A stretch of DNA of 7,156 nt from DASTPP01 sp035762175 (lineage in GTDB: Bacteria > Myxococcota_A > Polyangia > Polyangiales > Polyangiaceae): positions 1-7,156 of the forward strand of contig DASTPP010000137.1 in NCBI GenBank assembly GCA_035762175.1, in the 5' to 3' direction. Positions within the stretch are counted from its first letter, which is position 1, and every line of letters starts with the position of its first letter. Shown in pieces: positions 5,951 to 7,156 of this stretch. The position numbers and the translations under genes were made by a program. The notes under the pieces are model-generated. The model did not search any database. It was given only the letters and a program-made list of their open reading frames with translations, and had not been told where the DNA came from.

Positions 5951-7156
5951 AAGGCGGCCTCCAGGGCGGGGTTGGAGAAGCCGATGACGGTCTCGAGGAA
6001 CTCGACGTCGGCCCGGGGGATGACGCGGACGCGCACGAGGAGCTTCCTCGTGCCCTGGACGTTGTGGTCGAGCACCACGGTCACCTTGCACCCGCTGACG
6101 CTCGGCGTGGCGCCGCTCATCAAGCCGTCGCGGATGGCGCGCTCGCCGATGCGGTCGATGGCGAGCGCCTCGCCCTCGTCGATGAAGCCCGTGCTCGGGC
6201 TGACGAGCGGCGAGTAGTTGACGAAGCGGCCGAACGCGGCGCGCACGAGCGAGCAGGCGCGGTTCATCACGCGCAGCTTCTGCACGAGGGCGAAGTCCGA
6301 GCCGGGCGGCGCGAAGCCCTGCCCGCGGGTGAGGAAAAAGCCCGGGATTTCCCAGACGTTGAAGGTGCGCATCGTCGTGAAGCGCAGGGGGTCGAGCGCC
6401 TCCGACTTGAACTCGTCGCGCGCGATGTCGAGCACGCCCGGCACGGGCCCCTTCTCGACCCAGCCCGGCGACTCGTGCACCGCGACCCGGGCGAGCTGCG
6501 TGGCGTAGGGCCAGCCCACGGAGCGCTTTCGCTGCGCCCCGTCGACCTGGCTCACCACGGTCGCGTAGCCGCCCGCGCCGTGCACCCGGATGGTCGAGAG
6601 GTTTTGGATGGCCGAGACGTTGAAGGCCGCGTCGGGCACGTCGGGCGCCTCGACGATGGCGAAGGCGAAGCGGCCCGCCTGGAACCACTCTTCCATCTCG
6701 GCCGCGACGGCGACGACGAGCGCGGCGAAGTTGGTGACCTTCGTCGCGTCGTCGACCCCGCCGACGGTGCCGACGACGTGCACCCACTCGATGGGGTAGG
6801 CGCTGAACTTGAGCGCGTCGAGCGCGGCGTTCAGGTCGTTGGTCGAGTAGGTCGGGCCCGCCGAGCCCCATGTGTACGTGTCGCCGGCGACGTAGGTGCC
6901 GGCGGCGAAGGCGAGCGTCAGGCCCGTCTTCGCCGCGAAGGTCGCGACGCTCGCGGCCGAGACGTACTCGGCCGAGAAGGTCTTGCCGCCGTCGATCGAC
7001 AGGTCGAACGTGGCCGTGCCGACGGCACCGCCGCGCTTGATCCGGACGACGCCCTGGTAGTCGTCGAGCGGGGCGCCCGAGACCGTGACGCCCGACGAGG
7101 GGCCGGAGCCGGTGCGGGTGACGGTGCCGTTCGTGCCGGCGTTCGAGGCGGCGACC
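5752..7156 (-). CDS. Contractile tail sheath protein, 5' end outside window, native stop apparently lost
   Basis: The frame is open from the right edge; the GTG at 6783 is internal, because protein-like sequence precedes it (LDDYQGVVRIKRGG, ATFDLSIDGGKTFS, NDLNAALDALKFSAYPIEWV). About 401 sheath-like residues are visible before codon TTA at 5952-5950. The sheath wraps the tube and contracts on infection. Recognisable parts are a beta-sandwich N-terminal domain with a GG.V...TF..S.DGG pattern, a DUF2586-like 'HVVG...D' helix region (VHVVGTVGGVDDATKV), a middle FTTMRTFNVWEIPGFFLTRG, VNYSPLVSPSTGFIDEGEAL, and the C-terminal strand pair VRVRVIPRADVEFLETVIGF that docks to the tube. These are sheath-like by pattern and position. 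After ...FSNPALEAA the frame continues 66 more codons to TGA at 5754-5752, wholly inside the tube gene; this tail is Ser/Arg/Ala/Pro-rich and looks like out-of-frame reading, not real protein. The true end is probably at about 5950. Confidence 0.85.
   Translation of the reverse strand, partial: VAASNAGTNGTVTRTGSGPSSGVTVSGAPLDDYQGVVRIKRGGAVGTATFDLSIDGGKTFSAEYVSAASVATFAAKTGLTLAFAAGTYVAGDTYTWGSAGPTYSTNDLNAALDALKFSAYPIEWVHVVGTVGGVDDATKVTNFAALVVAVAAEMEEWFQAGRFAFAIVEAPDVPDAAFNVSAIQNLSTIRVHGAGGYATVVSQVDGAQRKRSVGWPYATQLARVAVHESPGWVEKGPVPGVLDIARDEFKSEALDPLRFTTMRTFNVWEIPGFFLTRGQGFAPPGSDFALVQKLRVMNRACSLVRAAFGRFVNYSPLVSPSTGFIDEGEALAIDRIGERAIRDGLMSGATPSVSGCKVTVVLDHNVQGTRKLLVRVRVIPRADVEFLETVIGFSNPALEAALCPPSSKGSSTRSRAAPCASPAPTSTPASSRSTGRTARRSPSSSATTARSSARPAASTRSRASTSR
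5948..5952 (-). other. Sheath/tube junction TTATG where TAATG or TGATG is expected
   Basis: The coding strand reads GAG GCC GCC TTA TGC; the ATG inside TTATG starts the tube gene. A single change at the middle base of TTA would give a stop overlapping the start, the same TAATG arrangement seen at the spike/unknown-protein junction (1177-1173). Reading by eye, I found no other in-frame TTA leucine codon in the minus-strand genes. Confidence 0.7.
5958..5962 (-). promoter_or_regulatory. Ribosome binding site of the tube gene
   Basis: GGAGG on the coding strand lies 7 bases upstream of the tube ATG at 5950, the best Shine-Dalgarno match among the tail genes. It lies inside the last sense codons of the sheath (Leu-Glu-Ala). 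Strong initiation fits the need for many tube subunits per tail, and it fixes the tube start. Confidence 0.7.

Noticed and set aside
5501..6871. 456-codon frame as an extended tube protein
   Set aside because: Sequence upstream of 5950 is Arg/Ala-rich shadow of the sheath gene; the tube has its own GGAGG and ATG.
585..7156. Type VI secretion or extracellular contractile injection system instead of a phage tail
   Set aside because: A type VI system lacks a tape measure and frameshifting chaperone. eCIS clusters carry an AAA ATPase and several tube paralogues not seen here. A phage-derived tailocin cannot be excluded from this window.

Overview
The window reads as part of a contractile-tail module of a temperate phage or prophage (P2/Mu type, or a tailocin derived from one) in a very GC-rich bacterium. 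The strong G/C preference at third codon positions, GTG starts, and a plus-strand gene resembling Gly-rich, Cys-containing exported proteins known to me from Polyangiales genomes suggest Myxococcota. That host assignment is inference; no host marker gene is present.

All tail genes lie on the minus strand and are transcribed from right to left as one tightly packed, operon-like block: tail sheath (7156 to 5752, 5' end outside the window), tail tube (5950-5501), tail assembly chaperone (5486-5142) with a probable -1 frameshift extension (to 4963), tape measure protein (4958-2997), a gpU-like tail-end/baseplate adaptor candidate (2993-2367), a hub candidate (2370-1717), a spike (1729-1175), and an Ala/Leu/Ser-rich protein of unknown role (1175-585). 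The junctions are overlaps of 1 to 13 nt or gaps of 3 to 14 nt, apart from one anomalous 199-nt sheath/tube overlap. The order sheath, tube, chaperone with frameshift, tape measure, adaptor, hub, spike is the conserved assembly order of myophage tails. Sheath and tube form the shaft, the chaperone pair loads onto the tape measure, the tape measure sets tube length, and adaptor, hub and spike make the central baseplate.

The left 577 bases hold a plus-strand gene, open at the window's left edge. It encodes a Gly-rich linker followed by a six-cysteine domain and converges on the tail operon with only 7 bp between the stop codons. It may be a cargo (lysogenic conversion) gene or a host gene. The baseplate wedge genes (W/J/I or Mu gp46-gp48 type) and tail fibres expected after the spike do not follow it here.

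Two features are hidden from a simple ORF scan. First, an A7 slippery sequence at the end of the chaperone gene opens a 61-residue -1 frame that exactly fills the otherwise empty gap before the tape measure gene. Second, the sheath gene lacks a stop codon at its natural end: the junction with the tube gene reads TTATG, one substitution from TAATG or TGATG. As written, the sheath runs 66 codons into the tube gene in the wrong frame.

No stretch above 300 bases lacks a gene. I saw no tRNA, rRNA, CRISPR, IS element, att site or convincing terminator.
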